A DNA stretch of 34,256 nucleotides from Laetiporus sulphureus 93-53 (taxonomy: Eukaryota; Basidiomycota; Agaricomycetes; Polyporales; Laetiporaceae), in the NCBI RefSeq assembly GCF_001632365.1, contig NW_024468598.1, positions 51,657 through 85,912 of the forward strand. The letters run 5' to 3'. The stretch's first letter is position 1. Each line of letters opens with the position of its first letter. Positions 22,306-34,092 of the stretch are shown in pieces. The notes under the pieces are model-generated. The model did no database searches. It was given only the letters and a program-made list of their open reading frames with translations, and was not told the origin of the DNA. Position numbers and translations under genes: made by a program.

Positions 22306-23862
22306 TCAAAAGTTCTTTGCAAAGTGCTTTTCGCTCATCGTGGCGCTGTAGTTCCATTATCACGACACAGATGAATGCATGAGCCTAGGCGTAAAATGTG
22401 GGACGCTCACCGGAAGATGCCTCGCTTGGTCAGTTGTGGGAATAAAGATTCAAGTTGCTGTTTCCACTGCTCCCCAGACAATGTTGTACGATCCACACGG
22501 CCACCGGGGCTGTCTCTCCAACTCTGGTATACAAGCACAAATTCTATTCTGCTCAGCAATCCGAATGAATCGGACGAAAAATGATTGTCAATCTCTTTGG
22601 AACGAGCAGACTGATGGAGTTTCAGAAAGCCCTTCACTTCCTCCTTCGCGTTGCTCCATCCATATAAGAGTGCATGCCAAACAACCACTATCACGATTTC
22701 TCGAAGCTGGCCTGACTTGATCGAAAGGAACATTTGACCCAATGTGTCCAGGGCAGAATCTTGAAAAGAACCATTAAACTCCACCCATAGTCTCTGCAGT
22801 GAGGTATGGTCAGTGAATGATGGCGACAAACCTGGAGAGACTTTAGTTAGCAGAAATGCTAGCATGAAACTAGAGCGCACACCTGCAGTAGACACCTCTG
22901 TACCCGTCTGTAGTGCTGAGGGCCGCCGGGGTTCAAGATTGCACTGCAGTTCTGAGAGTGAACCAGAGGCAGCATCCAGCAATTGCTGCCAGTTCCATTT
23001 GTATCCTGATTCATCCGCATTTGTAACTCTGAGGGTGAGTTTCTGCAAGTGACTCGAGATGCCAGGATAAGCAAGGAAGTCGATGAGTTTCTCAATTCTC
23101 TGGAGATCTCCTGTGAGTTTCAAGTAGCGGATGTTGACGCGATCACGATATGGACCAAATGTATCGCGGTGGAAATGGTCATGCGTGAATTGGAGAGTGT
23201 GGCATTCGAGCTCGACGAGGCGTGGCAGGGCGCAGACGAGGCGCCCAAAGACGGTGATCGATGGGAATCTGACATATAAGAGAACGAGGGAAGTGACAGA
23301 GAAGGCGGAGAGATGCAGGAAGACATCTCTGTGCATCGTCCACGGCTTCCACGTTGATTCCCAGATCATGAGCGTCTCCAGCTGGGGCAGCTTGCGAGCG
23401 AGCAGGATCGCCGCCAGCGACAGTGCGGACAGATCTCCCCAACAACCGTACATGTCCATATTCTGCGCCCGCTTTGACAGCTCGGGCCTCTGTTTCAGCA
23501 TCTTTACATACGCCTTCGCACCCTTGCTACTCGAGAACCAGATCTTCCTGTCCAGGTGGAAGCGACTGAGAGGATACCATGCTCGGCAGACGAGTCTGCA
23601 CTCCAACAAATCCCACTGGTTGTCCCACAGATGGTCAATCACGTTCTCCCACACCTCGATCGGAAGCTGCGGCAGAGGTCTCGTCGCCGATGAGCCAGTC
23701 TTGACCGCCTTACCCTTGACCTAATGCAGCGCAGCACGTAAATGGTCAAGAACGCATGCGTGGCGCTTTCCCACTCACGATTTGTACAAGCCGTCGTGAG
23801 CTGATTCTCCATTTTTTCGTCCTGTCTGCGAGACGTTCCAGCTTCTGTTTGATGGATTCCAT
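22306..23862 (-). CDS. F-box protein, copy A
   Basis: Four minus-strand exons: 23862-23779, 23720-22883, 22831-22411 and 22345-22306. Introns are 58, 51 and 65 nt and the model gives 460 aa. After a basic N-terminal segment (MESIKQKLERLADRTKKWR) comes an F-box at about residues 44-85 (LPQLPIEVWENVIDHLWD, then LECRLVCRAWYPLSRF). The rest is a leucine-rich region with irregular repeats (ARKLPQLETLMIW, VCALPRLVELEC, LQKLTLRV) that may form an LRR-like substrate-binding surface. F-box proteins bind Skp1 and direct ubiquitination by SCF ligases; the target is unknown. The 51-nt intron (22832-22882, GCTAAC branch) is open in frame. If the last intron is not used, the protein ends at a TGA right after GIFR. 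The frame is also open upstream of the chosen ATG to at least 24030. Confidence 0.75.
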
Positions 23863-24026
23863 AGCGCTGGAGTGGAGGATGGTCATAGGTGTGAGTTTCC
23901 AAGCTGGCTCTCGCAATTTACGTATATATGCACCCGTCTCATCGCATTGCAACGTGGTTTGTGGTTCTGTATACCATATCTTCCATGAAATCCACATAAC
24001 GCCCATATGACCACGTGCATTGCTCT

Positions 24027-24169
24027 GCAAAGATCACACAGACATTCAACTGTTCAACCAGGGTCCTGTTTGCAGGTGCTGTACGCACGCAGTCGGTTCA
24101 TTGATCATGCACAGCCCAGCAGTATGATTAGCGGCCGATGAAGCAGAACCATGTGTACCTGGGCGCCTT
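24027..24169. other. Junction between blocks X and Y
   Basis: Short spacer upstream of the F-box gene with no feature I can name. Identity with X' beyond 24026 cannot be judged because the window ends. Confidence 0.4.
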
Positions 24170-27100
24170 CAGGCACGAGCAAAAGGTGAGGCGTTACATG
24201 CATAGCGCGGACAGTTCATTGTCTCAAAGTCAGCATGTGTGTCCCTAGGTGCATGCTTATGGCCGACGCACATTGCAACGCACAGAGTCAGGATCGTATG
24301 TGCCTTGCAGATGGATGGACATCGGCGAGGCTCATCTAAACTCCCACACACAGCACCCGGCTAGAAGTCTCTTCGTAAACGTGAGACTCTGCGGACATTG
24401 CTGCACCGCTTCAAAACTCGCGGCAGTTCTGGGAACGGCCATTGTTCTGCACAGCGTCATAGACATGCCATGCCTCAACGAACACCGCATATGTGAGCAC
24501 TGCTACGGGACGGAGTGAGGGCAAAGGGGATGGCCGGAGAAGCTTCGGGGCGCCGCGCTTCGTCACGTACACTTCCCATCAGGGTATGATATTAGATTGA
24601 CAGTATCAGACCACACATACCGTAAAGACTCGTAAGTGGACCACATTGCTGCACTGGCGCAGACACCACGAGTGCGGCCATGACGTTGCCTGCCCGTCCT
24701 TGCCGCTGAGGCTATGCCACAGAATGAAGCTCTCTAGCAGTACCCCAGTATGCGTAGGACGCACGTACACAGGGTTGAAAGATGTAGACGGAAAACGCAA
24801 GGACGTCCTGGTCCTCGAACACCTAGGAGCTGCGCCCTGTCATTCCCATAGTCACAGCCCAGGGTTGGAATGGAAGCGTTGGCTGATGTACCGCATTCGT
24901 GCCATATCCGTGACGCTAGAAGTGTCTACTGGAAAAAGATGACCATTTCAGGTGCTGAACGTTCATGATCGCTCACATAACGCGTGCACTCGGGGATACT
25001 GTACATCGCGCCTTCACCTGCCTACAAGTGCAGTGCCTGCAAGTGAGAATCAGGTCTTATCGGTATTAATAGCGAAGCTTGAGACTATACCAGATCGATG
25101 GCGATAACGGCACTGCAGCTTCGTTGAATGGATGGACGCCAGGCTGCAAGTGGGCGACACAGAGCTGTCAGGATGTCCGCATAGCATCTGCACTAACTCG
25201 TCAGTCCATATACGGCCCGGGCTAAGTTTGATAAGAGTGACTGCTGACGCACAGCTTTCATGCCGATTTGCGATTCAAGTGGCCTGCGAAGGCGAGGAAT
25301 AGGAACATCACTTGCAGTGCTCGCCGTTTAGGCGGTAATAGTGGACGAAGCGATTCTTCCCTCGAGCTGTCAGGCGGACGAAAGCTCCCCGACTCGGATG
25401 GTTGTGCTGCACGTCGAAGAGGCGGGACACTCGGTATTGTGTCCTGACAATAGCAAATCCTAGTGGACGACGGTCGGAGTCACGGTGGAACTAAATGAAA
25501 AACAAGGTTGTAAAGTTTTGGACGGGTCAGCCATTGATTTGGCATATTACAAGCGGGCGTGGATCGCGTACCTAGTATAATTGCCTGAAGCGGAGCTCCA
25601 CTACGCACATGGTGTCCAAAAGCGAGGTCGACGGAGATGTTGACCAGACGCGCGTTATACACAAGTTACACGATCGGCATCAATGATAGCATCAACCCGC
25701 GCTAAGCGCTAAGCGCTAGTATTCGTGTCCAACGATGTCTGCGACGCCTCCAGCCTTTTGACGTGGCATCCTTCCTACATTTTGTCTTGCTCATCTCGAC
25801 GATCGTAGCTTGCTGTTTGTGGACACTCGATCAGTCATGAACATGGTGGACCGTGACATCTTCGCCCAACTCTGTCATCGGCACTCAGAAAGTGCTCTGC
25901 TCGCACCGCTAGCTCAGCTGCTTTTTTGCACGCGTCCGAACGGAGAACTCCACCCTCGCGCACAGATACCGACTACTGCAGACACAAATACGATTCAAGC
26001 CGTCAATGTGTTCGTGGCCATCACTCCCGCCTGCGGAGCAGTATTATTCTTATGCTGGCCGCAGAAACGCGGCTATCTGCGCTCATAGCCGCAAAACCGA
26101 GGTCGCTGAGCCGTCACAGCCGGAGAAGGAGAAGCGCGTCAGAGCTTGAGATGCTTGTGCACCCCGCTGAAGGGCGTTCGTGTGGTATCCGGCTGTCGCA
26201 GTACGGAAGGGCAGCAAGGGTTAAGTCAGGATGGTGGTGCGTGCTGGATCATGTCGATGATGGGCTTTGACTAACTTGTCTCGTTCACTAGGCGATTTCA
26301 TGGGCCGTCTCGCAGCGTTCTCCTTCGCGACTCTATATCCGACCCCACCTCACCGTGCTCTTCCTTCGCTTAATGACGCTGCACTTCACGATCCCCCATT
26401 CTACTCCGTTCACGTTCATGGCAAGCACTCCAACGTTCGTCTTACTTGCCAAAATCTGGTAGACTTCTCGATCGCAGATCGAGCATGGTACGTCTGCTAT
26501 CAATGCGAAGACTTCGACTCTGTTTATTTTTGCTCAGCATGTAGACAGTTTCGCTATCGGTTACTCCGCACGCGAGATGACCACCGAGCGTGAGCGTATC
26601 TAATCGAGTCGTTCGCATCTGGAGACATCCACCATGTGCTGCTTGTGTGAGATCCGGCATTCTCAGCGAGGCACATGCGCTTGACACGAGGCTCCTCAAT
26701 CGAGTGATACAATTTTGGCACCGTGCGCAGCAAGTATTCCTCTGTTGCCGACTGCTTGTAGCACCTCACAAACGGCAATTTGCATCACAGTTTCATATGG
26801 ACCGGAGTGGTCGTACCTCAATCGGCCTCGTCTCCCTTTCGGCTGGTCGAAATCTCGACGAGAATATCGAGCACATCGCGAACGGACCCAGGGGGTGTGG
26901 AATATGGAGCAAGTCGGCAGTGCCAGCGGAAAGGTGAAGGACATTATCGCATTGCTGTGTATGGTCGCAGACGTAATGTACGCGCTCACCGTTTTCGGAT
27001 GCTTGCAATGGTCTTTACGAATTTTCGTCCTGTAGGATGAACAGTATTTCGTGACATTCAAGGCTGCGAACCTTTTTGATCGCGTCGCATCATATACTGT

Positions 27101-27420
27101 CTATTCATGTTGGATCTAAGAGCAAACTGGACACGCTGGGCATTGAAGGCTTCCTGCATCACTTCGGCACCTGCAGAGTAAGCGTTCATTCATCCCGAGC
27201 GTGTCGATGCGTTGACGGGCGCTCAGACCGATATCAACGTAGAAAAGGAACTCCTAGGACCTGCCCTCAATCCTCGTGAAGGTGCTCTCATCGCTCCTCT
27301 ACGACATCGAATGTTGGGTGAGAAGTCCGGGTATATCGCCAACGAGTCATATAGTCAAAGGCGTGATAGAAAAAAAGTCTGGCTTCTGTTAGCTAATCGA
27401 CTACATATCATTTAGGCTCG
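24170..27420. repeat. Segmental duplication block Y (first copy), no recognisable gene
   Basis: Related to 27500-30690 in many collinear patches. One lies at 24195-24510 (against 27510-27810), one at 24590-24720 (against 27890-28015), one at 25240-25690 (against 29115-29500), and one at 25735-26560 (against 29590-30340). Short open frames such as VPCRWMDIGEAHLNSH (plus) and DGQATSWPHSWCLRQC (minus) have counterparts in Y', but neither extends into a gene. A TTTGACTAACTTGTCTCGTTCACTAG branch/acceptor-like run ends at 26291. I infer old, degraded genes or an unknown element. No terminal repeats or transposase are seen. Confidence 0.6.
26100..26593 (+). pseudogene. Possible decayed gene in block Y
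   Basis: A plus-strand frame containing HPAEGRSCGIRLSQYGRAA (about 26160-26217) is followed by a plausible intron (GTGCGT near 26237, acceptor CACTAG at 26286-26291). A second open stretch follows, GDFMGRLAAFSFATLYPTP, running to a stop near 26593. Block Y' has the counterpart but has lost the acceptor (CATTAA) and gained stops. The family is unknown. Confidence 0.3.
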
Positions 27421-27480
27421 TGCGCTAGCCTAGCCATAGTACAAAATCAGACTATCTTGAAATTGGTGCATGCGTGTCTA
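27355..27480. repeat. Truncated remnant of the start of block X between Y and Y'
   Basis: GGCGTGATAGA at 27360 and TTGGTGCATGCGTGT at 27463 match the opening motifs of X (20460-20505) and X' (30688-30732), with about 75 unrelated bases between them. Sequence then passes straight into the start of Y'. This suggests an X block that was largely deleted. Confidence 0.45.
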
Positions 27481-27499
27481 GCGCACCGCAAAAAAGTGT

Positions 27500-30400
27500 A
27501 GCTCGCTTGCATAGCGCGAAAAATTCATTGTCTTAAAGCATGTGTACCCTGGAGTGCGTCATTACGGCTCATGCATATTACATCGCACAGACTCAGGATT
27601 TTACGTACCTTGCAGATGGATAGAAGCTCATCTAATCTCACATATGCAGCACCCGGCTAGAAGTCACTTCGTATTCTGCGGACATTGCTGCACTGCTCCG
27701 GATTACGCGACGATTCTGAGAACGGAAAAACTTCTATCGTGCACAGCATCGTAGACGCACTGCACCTCAATGAACACCGCAGCTGTGATTACTGCCACGG
27801 GACCGAGAGAGGGCAAAGGGGACGGCTAGAGTAGCTCTAGGATGCCGCGCCTCATAACGTACACTTCTTATCAGGATATGGTATTCGATTGATGATATCA
27901 GACCACACATACCGTAGAGTTTCATCAAATTGACCACATCGCTGCACTGGCGCAGACAACACGAGTGCGGTCATGAGGTGGCCTGCCCGTGTTAGCCGCT
28001 GTGGCTATCCTACTTATATGCAATTCCGTAGAGCAGCACCACAATCTGCGGCGCAGAAAGGATGCACCCGGGTCCGCAAGACACAGGCGGGAAGCGCATA
28101 GCCCTTCGGGCGCCCGAATGCCTAGGAACTGGGCCCCGTCAAGGCCATAGCCATGGTATAAGGTTTGAGTAGAAATGCTCGCTGACGCACCGCTTTCATA
28201 CCACATCCGTGACGCCAGGAGAGTCCGCAGATAAGGACAGCCATCTCCACCGCCGAACGTCACGCTAGGCAGTGTTAGTCGACAAAGCGGCCGGTTCCTC
28301 GAGCTGCATGCTCGTGCTGCAGGTCGTGACCGTCAGCGTGCACGGTGTTGCGTTCTGGCACAAGAAGATCGTGAGAGTAACGATTGGAGCGAAGCTGAAC
28401 TGACAACGAGAGGCGGGTGATTGCGAATCGCCTGCAATGGAGAAGAAATGGCGCGACTAACATGCTTGATCACTCACGTTATGCACGCATTGTGCATTCC
28501 GTACCTGGCGCACTGGCTGTCTTGAGCGCGGATTTTAGCGCATCGTCTGTGAGCAAGGACGACAGGAGCCGCCATCAGAGCTGCGCAGCCCATCACATCG
28601 TAAGTAATCTGGTGCATTCGAAAGCTTAGCTCACACTCAACGATGTCCATTTGCAGCGGCCTGCGGTCATTTGACGACACCCCCCTGCCACAGAGTCCAA
28701 GGCCGCCATCGATGCCGCCATCGATGTCCCTCCCGCCATATTCCCCATGGCCACCGCGGAGCAGCACTGGGCCGTGAGCGCACTGACGGCAGAAACATAT
28801 CTAGCCACGCGCGTGGTGCCTAGGCTGAACTGTTCGATCTGTTGCAGTGGGCGGAGAAGTACGTTGTAAGAGCAGGTGTTCGTGCATCTCACCCATAAAT
28901 GTCCATAGTGTCAGGCTGTCACATGGAGATTGACCACTTACAGCATTCACACGAGAAGATACGCTGTCCTGCTGCAGTTTCTCATACCGATGGTGGATTT
29001 CTTTCAACCTGCTTCATTCGTTGGTGAATTCCTTGAGGCAGTATCGTGACATTCATTTCCGGGATCCTGTATTTGATCTCACCTATCCTGCATGCTCTTT
29101 CTTTGCGGTGACCAATGGCGCCTCTGATACACCGCTTTCATGCGACATCCGCGATCTAAGCGGCCTATGAAGGCGAGAATGGCCGCCGTCCACGATGCTT
29201 ACCATCCAGGCGGTGATATTCAACAAAAATATGATTTCTTCGACCTGTCGATAATTAACAGACAATATCAGCGGACGACAGTCGGAATGAAATGGATGAA
29301 AAATAAGGACATACTTTTTGTTTTTGACGGATAGACTGTTCGTTCGCATTACAACCGCATGTGGATCCTGTACTTACACCTGAACCGGAGCTCCACGATG
29401 AGTGTGGTATCTGAAAGCAAGAATAACAAAGAATGTTAACGTTACACGGTTTGTCATGCCGTCAGAACTCTGCCTGCTCGAGAGTTAAAGTCAGCCAATT
29501 ATAGCGCGCACAACGTGGTGCATCAGTTTGGTGGCGTCAACCGACGTCAACCCGTGCCCAAGGCCTGTGCGTGATCATTTCACAGCGTTCCACCATGTCT
29601 GCGGCGGTCTCCAGCGTTTTGACGAGCCTCTCCCTAATTTCTATGACTAAACAATGCTTACTGTTTGTGAACACGATCAACCGTAAACTCTGAGATCTGA
29701 GATCGAAGTCTCGTCTTCCGATGCCATCGGCACCCTCACAAAGCACTCTGCTCGCATTAATTTTAGCTCAACTGCCCTCTCCTCTGTGCCTCACGACGCT
29801 CAATTATCGCGCACTGCAAGCACAGAGACGACGCAAACCGTCAATGCGCAGTCGCCGCCATTATCCCCTCGGAGCAGTGCTGGACTGCTCCCGTGCTAGC
29901 CGCACAAATGCACCTGTCCGCACTCGTAATGCATGAGACCGGGATTGCCGAGCCGCGCAAATGGAGGGGAAGAAGCGAGCTGAAATTTGAGATATTTGCG
30001 CATCCCGCCGGAAGGCGTTCCTGTGGAATCCGGCTGTCGCAGTACGGAAGGGCAGCAGCACAGCGTTCTCATGGGAAGAGGTATGCTAGGATGGAAATAC
30101 TCGCGGTGCGTGCTGGGACATGTTGATGCTGGGCTTCTGCTGACATGTCTTGCTCATTAATCGTTTTCATGGGCAATCTTATCGCGTTTTCTTTCGTGAC
30201 TCTGTGTCTGACCTCTCCTCCTGAACGTGCTCCGCCTTCCTGGTTCGCGACTTCATCTCTACTCTGTTCACTTCTGCGGCAGTTCCTGCAAACCCCCTCT
30301 CGATAGCGGATCGAGCAAGGGACGTCCGCTATCAATACGAAGACGTCCTGTTGATACTCGCTTGGAAAGCTGCTCGACGTCCAGTGGTGAGCAGCGTGAT

Positions 30401-30690
30401 CGCCAGCAGCGACCCGACATTGGAGCAGCCAATGCATGTGCTCTCTACCTCAACGGCATCCACGGCACCCTGCAAAGTGAGTGTTCTTCGTCGCCCAGTG
30501 CTCCGATTCGTTCATGGGCACTCATATCGATATCGACGTAAAGAAAGAAAATCATAGAACCGCCTCCTCACTCCTCGTGAATGAACCCATACAGCGCTCG
30601 TCTAGCTTATTAAATGCTGGTTGAAAAGACCGGGCATATCGCCAATGGGTCATCGGAAAGTTCGAGGAGAGTGGATTTACTCGAGGGTGT
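27500..30690. repeat. Segmental duplication block Y' (second copy), no recognisable gene
   Basis: Diverged copy of 24170-27420. It differs by an extra or strongly diverged stretch at about 28510-29100 that I could not place in Y. A 30-base identical core is shared at 30028-30057 and 26187-26216. Frames that are open in Y are mostly closed here, so this copy appears more decayed. Confidence 0.6.
28640..29040 (-). pseudogene. Possible helical-protein gene relic in Y'
   Basis: On the minus strand, LKEIHHRYEKLQQDSVSSRVNA (shown here as residues around 29007-28945) ends at a consensus GTAAGT donor. A TGA lies four codons upstream of the visible leucine. Farther on, an alanine/serine/methionine-rich helical frame (about 28860-28680) ends near a GACCGCAG acceptor-like site. 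The pieces could be exons of a dead gene; I could not connect them. Confidence 0.2.
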
Positions 30691-31149
30691 GATAGAGAAT
30701 CAAAGTATCTTTGATTTGGTGCGTGCGTGTTCTGGCTTGGGCTGATGCATACGGTGATCAACGGGCCCGGCTATAGTGTGTAATAAAATCAACACGCAAT
30801 AAACTCTCTCTGCGACTGTCTGAAGAGATTATAACCTCGCAAGTCCGTTTCTGTCTCCTGTACTACATACAAACCGTGGAGGAACAATGACAACCTCGTG
30901 CTATCAGTAAATAAAGTCTTGAAAAACGCGCTGGGTATGTGATGACATTCGGAAAGCGAACAACACTCCGATCCATCCACGACACTTGCAATATCCCATC
31001 AGGTATAGTCGCTCATGAACATTTCCGGTCCAAACGTCCCGCTGTCCTGATGTCAAACCCGCAATATACGCATAGATAGCTCATGGAGCTCATTCAGTTT
31101 GCAAGCAGCTTGGCGTCCAGCGCAGGCTACATGAGCGGTTCGTTCCCTT

Positions 31150-32100
31150 GATGAAATACCGATTCACGCGCGAACAGCTCGCGCACGCACGCGTACTCGA
31201 TGCCGTCATCCAGTATATGCTGCGATTGCATCTCCGGGGTCGTTGAACACGCCGTGGCCCGCCGTCGTGTCCCGCTTCCTACATTCGTGCGACTCCGCCC
31301 TCAAATTCATGCAGTTCCCGAAAGGCCACGGAATGCACTGTCACTCTGCTCCATCTCCTGTGCGAGCGGCGTTCCACGCCCATGCATCGACATCGACTCC
31401 ATTTTCACAGGCCAGATTGTCACCGTCCCGGTCCATTTCATGTGGACATCCATCCCGCGCGCTACGAAGACCTTGATGCGAGGGGATCCAGCCAGAGCGC
31501 TGGATCAGGGAGGGCAGACCCGCTACGCGTGCCGGAGATCTAGGGCCACTCGCATGTATTGACGTTCACACATATGGACATTCCGCACGTATGTTATCGG
31601 CGCCGGTTCGTGCTCGCGACGATCAAGGTGAGCGAATGTGCGTCGTTGTTTGTGCTGTGCCGATGGGATGGCTGGCGCTGGTAGTCGTGCGGTGCGTTGT
31701 TCTGGAATCACGCGATCGAGTTGGGATGGAAACGATATGAGAATCGAGGTCGCCTGGGGAGGAGGGGGTGATTGAGCAATTGTGGGTTGCAGGGAAGGAG
31801 GACATGATGGTTCATTTGCGTGTTCGGCCGCTGAAAGGTACTTATTGCGATAATTATCAGTTTGAATTCGACTTGCGCTGTCTGATTGCTGTCGTGTTGC
31901 CATGATTCATCGCATGTGGCACCTAGACTGTATGAGTGTCACGGTACGCGGCGTGAAATCGAATCTGAGCCCCCTTCGCCTCAAGGAGTCTCTTGGTGGA
32001 AATGCTTCTGGTGAGTTCTTTGTGTCATCCCGAGTCATCTTCGACTCGGAGGTCCTCCCGCATCCTCGGATTAGCCCCATGTCACCACCGTTACCGTGAA
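31150..32100 (+). pseudogene. Decayed gene of unknown family, X' copy
   Basis: Related to 20905-21922: LDAVIQYM, FLHSCDSALKFMQFPKG and IDIDSIFTGQIVTVPVHF correspond to segments of the X copy but fall in different frames. An early stop interrupts the first segment. The middle part (about 31570-31900) has diverged beyond confident alignment. Later, LSPLRLKESLGGNASGEFF is open. I infer an inactive gene; the original family is unknown. Confidence 0.4.
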
Positions 32101-32559
32101 TACGACGAAACAGCCAGAAAGATGTCGCTTGACGAACTCTGCCCAGTACCGCCTAGCCGCTGGTGACCTTGTGGGTCGATTCCGGTAGACATCGTGTACT
32201 TGAGAGCGTGTGAATGAGGGATGTAGCGGTCGTGAGATGAGCGATCGCTGGCGCAGATGGTTTGGAAAAGGTGGAGACGAGATGGAGAAGAGGGATGTCT
32301 GAATTTCAAGATGGCGATGGTAGTATGCGGGAAATATTGTTTAGTCGCACGCGATGGATATGGAGTAGGGGATTGTGCAAGAGGCGATGATGCATAGCCA
32401 AGAACGTGCAGCACCTTGGGCACGTGGAAGAGGGAGAGAGACGAGGGCAGAAGCCTTCGCGATCCATTTGAGTGTGCCCTTCATTGTTGCCAGAGTGGAG
32501 ACAAGGCCACGAACTCGGGAAGCATATACTGCGGATGAAACGGCTTCAATGATCAAATA

Positions 32560-34092
32560 TCAAGATCTCGGCATTGTGGTGCTGCAATTCCAATATCGCG
32601 ATGCAGATAAATGTGTGAGTCTAGGCGTAAAAATGGGAGATACTCACCGTAGGATGCCTCGCTCTATTAGTCGAGGGAATAAAGGTTCAATTTTCTGCTT
32701 CCACCGCTCCTCGATAACCATATCAAGGGGGCAAGAATGTGCAAACTCTACTTTGCTAAGTGTCTTGAATGAGGCGGACGAAAGATGATTGTCGACCTCT
32801 CTGCAGCGAGCACAGTTGCTTATATAGGGGAGTTCGTTTACCTTCGTCTTCAATCGCGTGCGAGGATAGTTCAAGCTCCAGACATAATGAGCGTGATATA
32901 GGAGAACTACAACGATCTCTCGCAGCTGGCCCGAGTTGATTGAAAGTAAGACTTGACACAGTCTGTCGAGATCAAAGCCTCCATTAGTACGAACAAGGGA
33001 TAGCTGTAGTCTCCGCATTGAGGTATTATTAACGAAGGATGGCACTGAAACTGGAGAGATCTGATTAGCATGAATGCTTACATAAACTTGGAGTGCACAC
33101 CTGCAGCAGGCACCAATGACCACTCTGCTATCTGTTGTCCTGGATATGTGAGAAGCGATTTCAGTTCCAAGAGTGAGCCAGATGCAGCCTCCAATAGTTG
33201 CTGGCATTTGCATTGGTCCTGTTCTGAAAACCACGGATCACCTGAATCATCAATGATTAGTCTCTGCAAGCGACTCGAGATGCAAGGGTGAGCAAGGAAG
33301 TCGAAGAGTTTCTCAGAGCGGTGGCCTGAGAAACAATTTTTGTGGAGTGACAAGGCCCTGATGTTGACGCGATCGCGATATGGACCCAACATATCGCCAT
33401 GGAAGCAGTCATGTGTGAATCGATAAGACCTGCATTTGAGCTTGACGAGGCGTGGCAGTGCACAGACGAGGTGCGCAAGAACAGTGATCGACGGGAATGT
33501 GATATTTCCGATAATGAGGCGAGTGACAGACGAGAAGGCAGGGAGGAGCAGGAAAATGTCGCTGTGCATCGTCCACGGCTCCCACTCTGAATACCGGGCC
33601 TGGATTGTGAGCGTCTTCAGCCGGGGCAGCTTGCGAGCGAGCAGGATCGCCGCCGTCGACAGGCTTGACAGATTGCCCAATATGAACATATTGCGCACCC
33701 GCTCTGACAGCTCGGGCGTCTGATTCAGCGCCTTCGCATATGCCTTCACACCCTTGCTACTCACGAACCAGATACTCCTGTGCAAGTGGAAGCGACTGCG
33801 AGGGTACCATGCTCGGCAGACGAGGTGGCACTCCAGCAAAGTCCACTGTTTGTCCCACAGATGGTCAATCACGTTCTCCCACACCTCGATCGGGAGCTGC
33901 GGCAGAGGTCTCGTCGCCGATGAGCCAGATTTGCCCGCCTCACCCTTGACCTAATGCAGCGCAGCGCATGAATCGTCAAGAACGCATACGTGGCGCTTTC
34001 CCACTCACGATTTGTACAAGCCGTCGTGAGCTAATTCTCCATTTTTTCGTCCTGTCTGCGAGACGTTTCAGCATCTGTTTGATGGATTCCAT
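32560..34092 (-). CDS. F-box protein, copy B
   Basis: Four minus-strand exons: 34092-34009, 33950-33101, 33050-32648 and 32581-32560. Introns are 58, 50 and 66 nt; the model gives 452 aa with no internal stop. The intron positions equal those of the gene at 22306-23862. The F-box (LPQLPIEVWENVIDHL, then LECHLVCRAWYPRSRF) is nearly unchanged. The leucine-rich body has many substitutions (for example ARKLPRLKTLTI and VCALPRLVKLKC) yet keeps the frame, which suggests a working gene with altered target recognition. The last intron has a perfect GTGAGT donor and GAATTGCAG acceptor, supporting the short final exon in both copies. It presumably acts in an SCF ubiquitin ligase. Confidence 0.75.

Larger units (their letters stand above)
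20450..24026. repeat. Segmental duplication block X (first copy)
   Basis: Matches 30690-34256 in the same order and orientation. It opens with the GTGATAGAGAATCA motif (20463 and 30690), passes through a decayed plus-strand gene, and ends with the minus-strand F-box gene and its promoter. Similarity is patchy at the left and rises to identity over 95 bases (23932-24026 against 34162-34256), where the window ends. Confidence 0.8.

Noticed and set aside
21628..22322. Minus-strand frames of 138-182 codons downstream of F-box copy A
   Set aside because: They are rich in Ser, His and Ile, not kept in frame in block X', and lie in the probable 3' region of the F-box gene.
25698..25718. CGCTAAGCGCTAAGCGCTAG as a CRISPR-like or regulatory array
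   Set aside because: It is only a short 8-base repeat with overlapping palindromes and no spacers, in a eukaryotic genome.
24170..30690. Y blocks as a retrotransposon or DNA transposon
   Set aside because: No reverse transcriptase, integrase or transposase motif and no terminal repeats were visible on either strand, so I left the type open.
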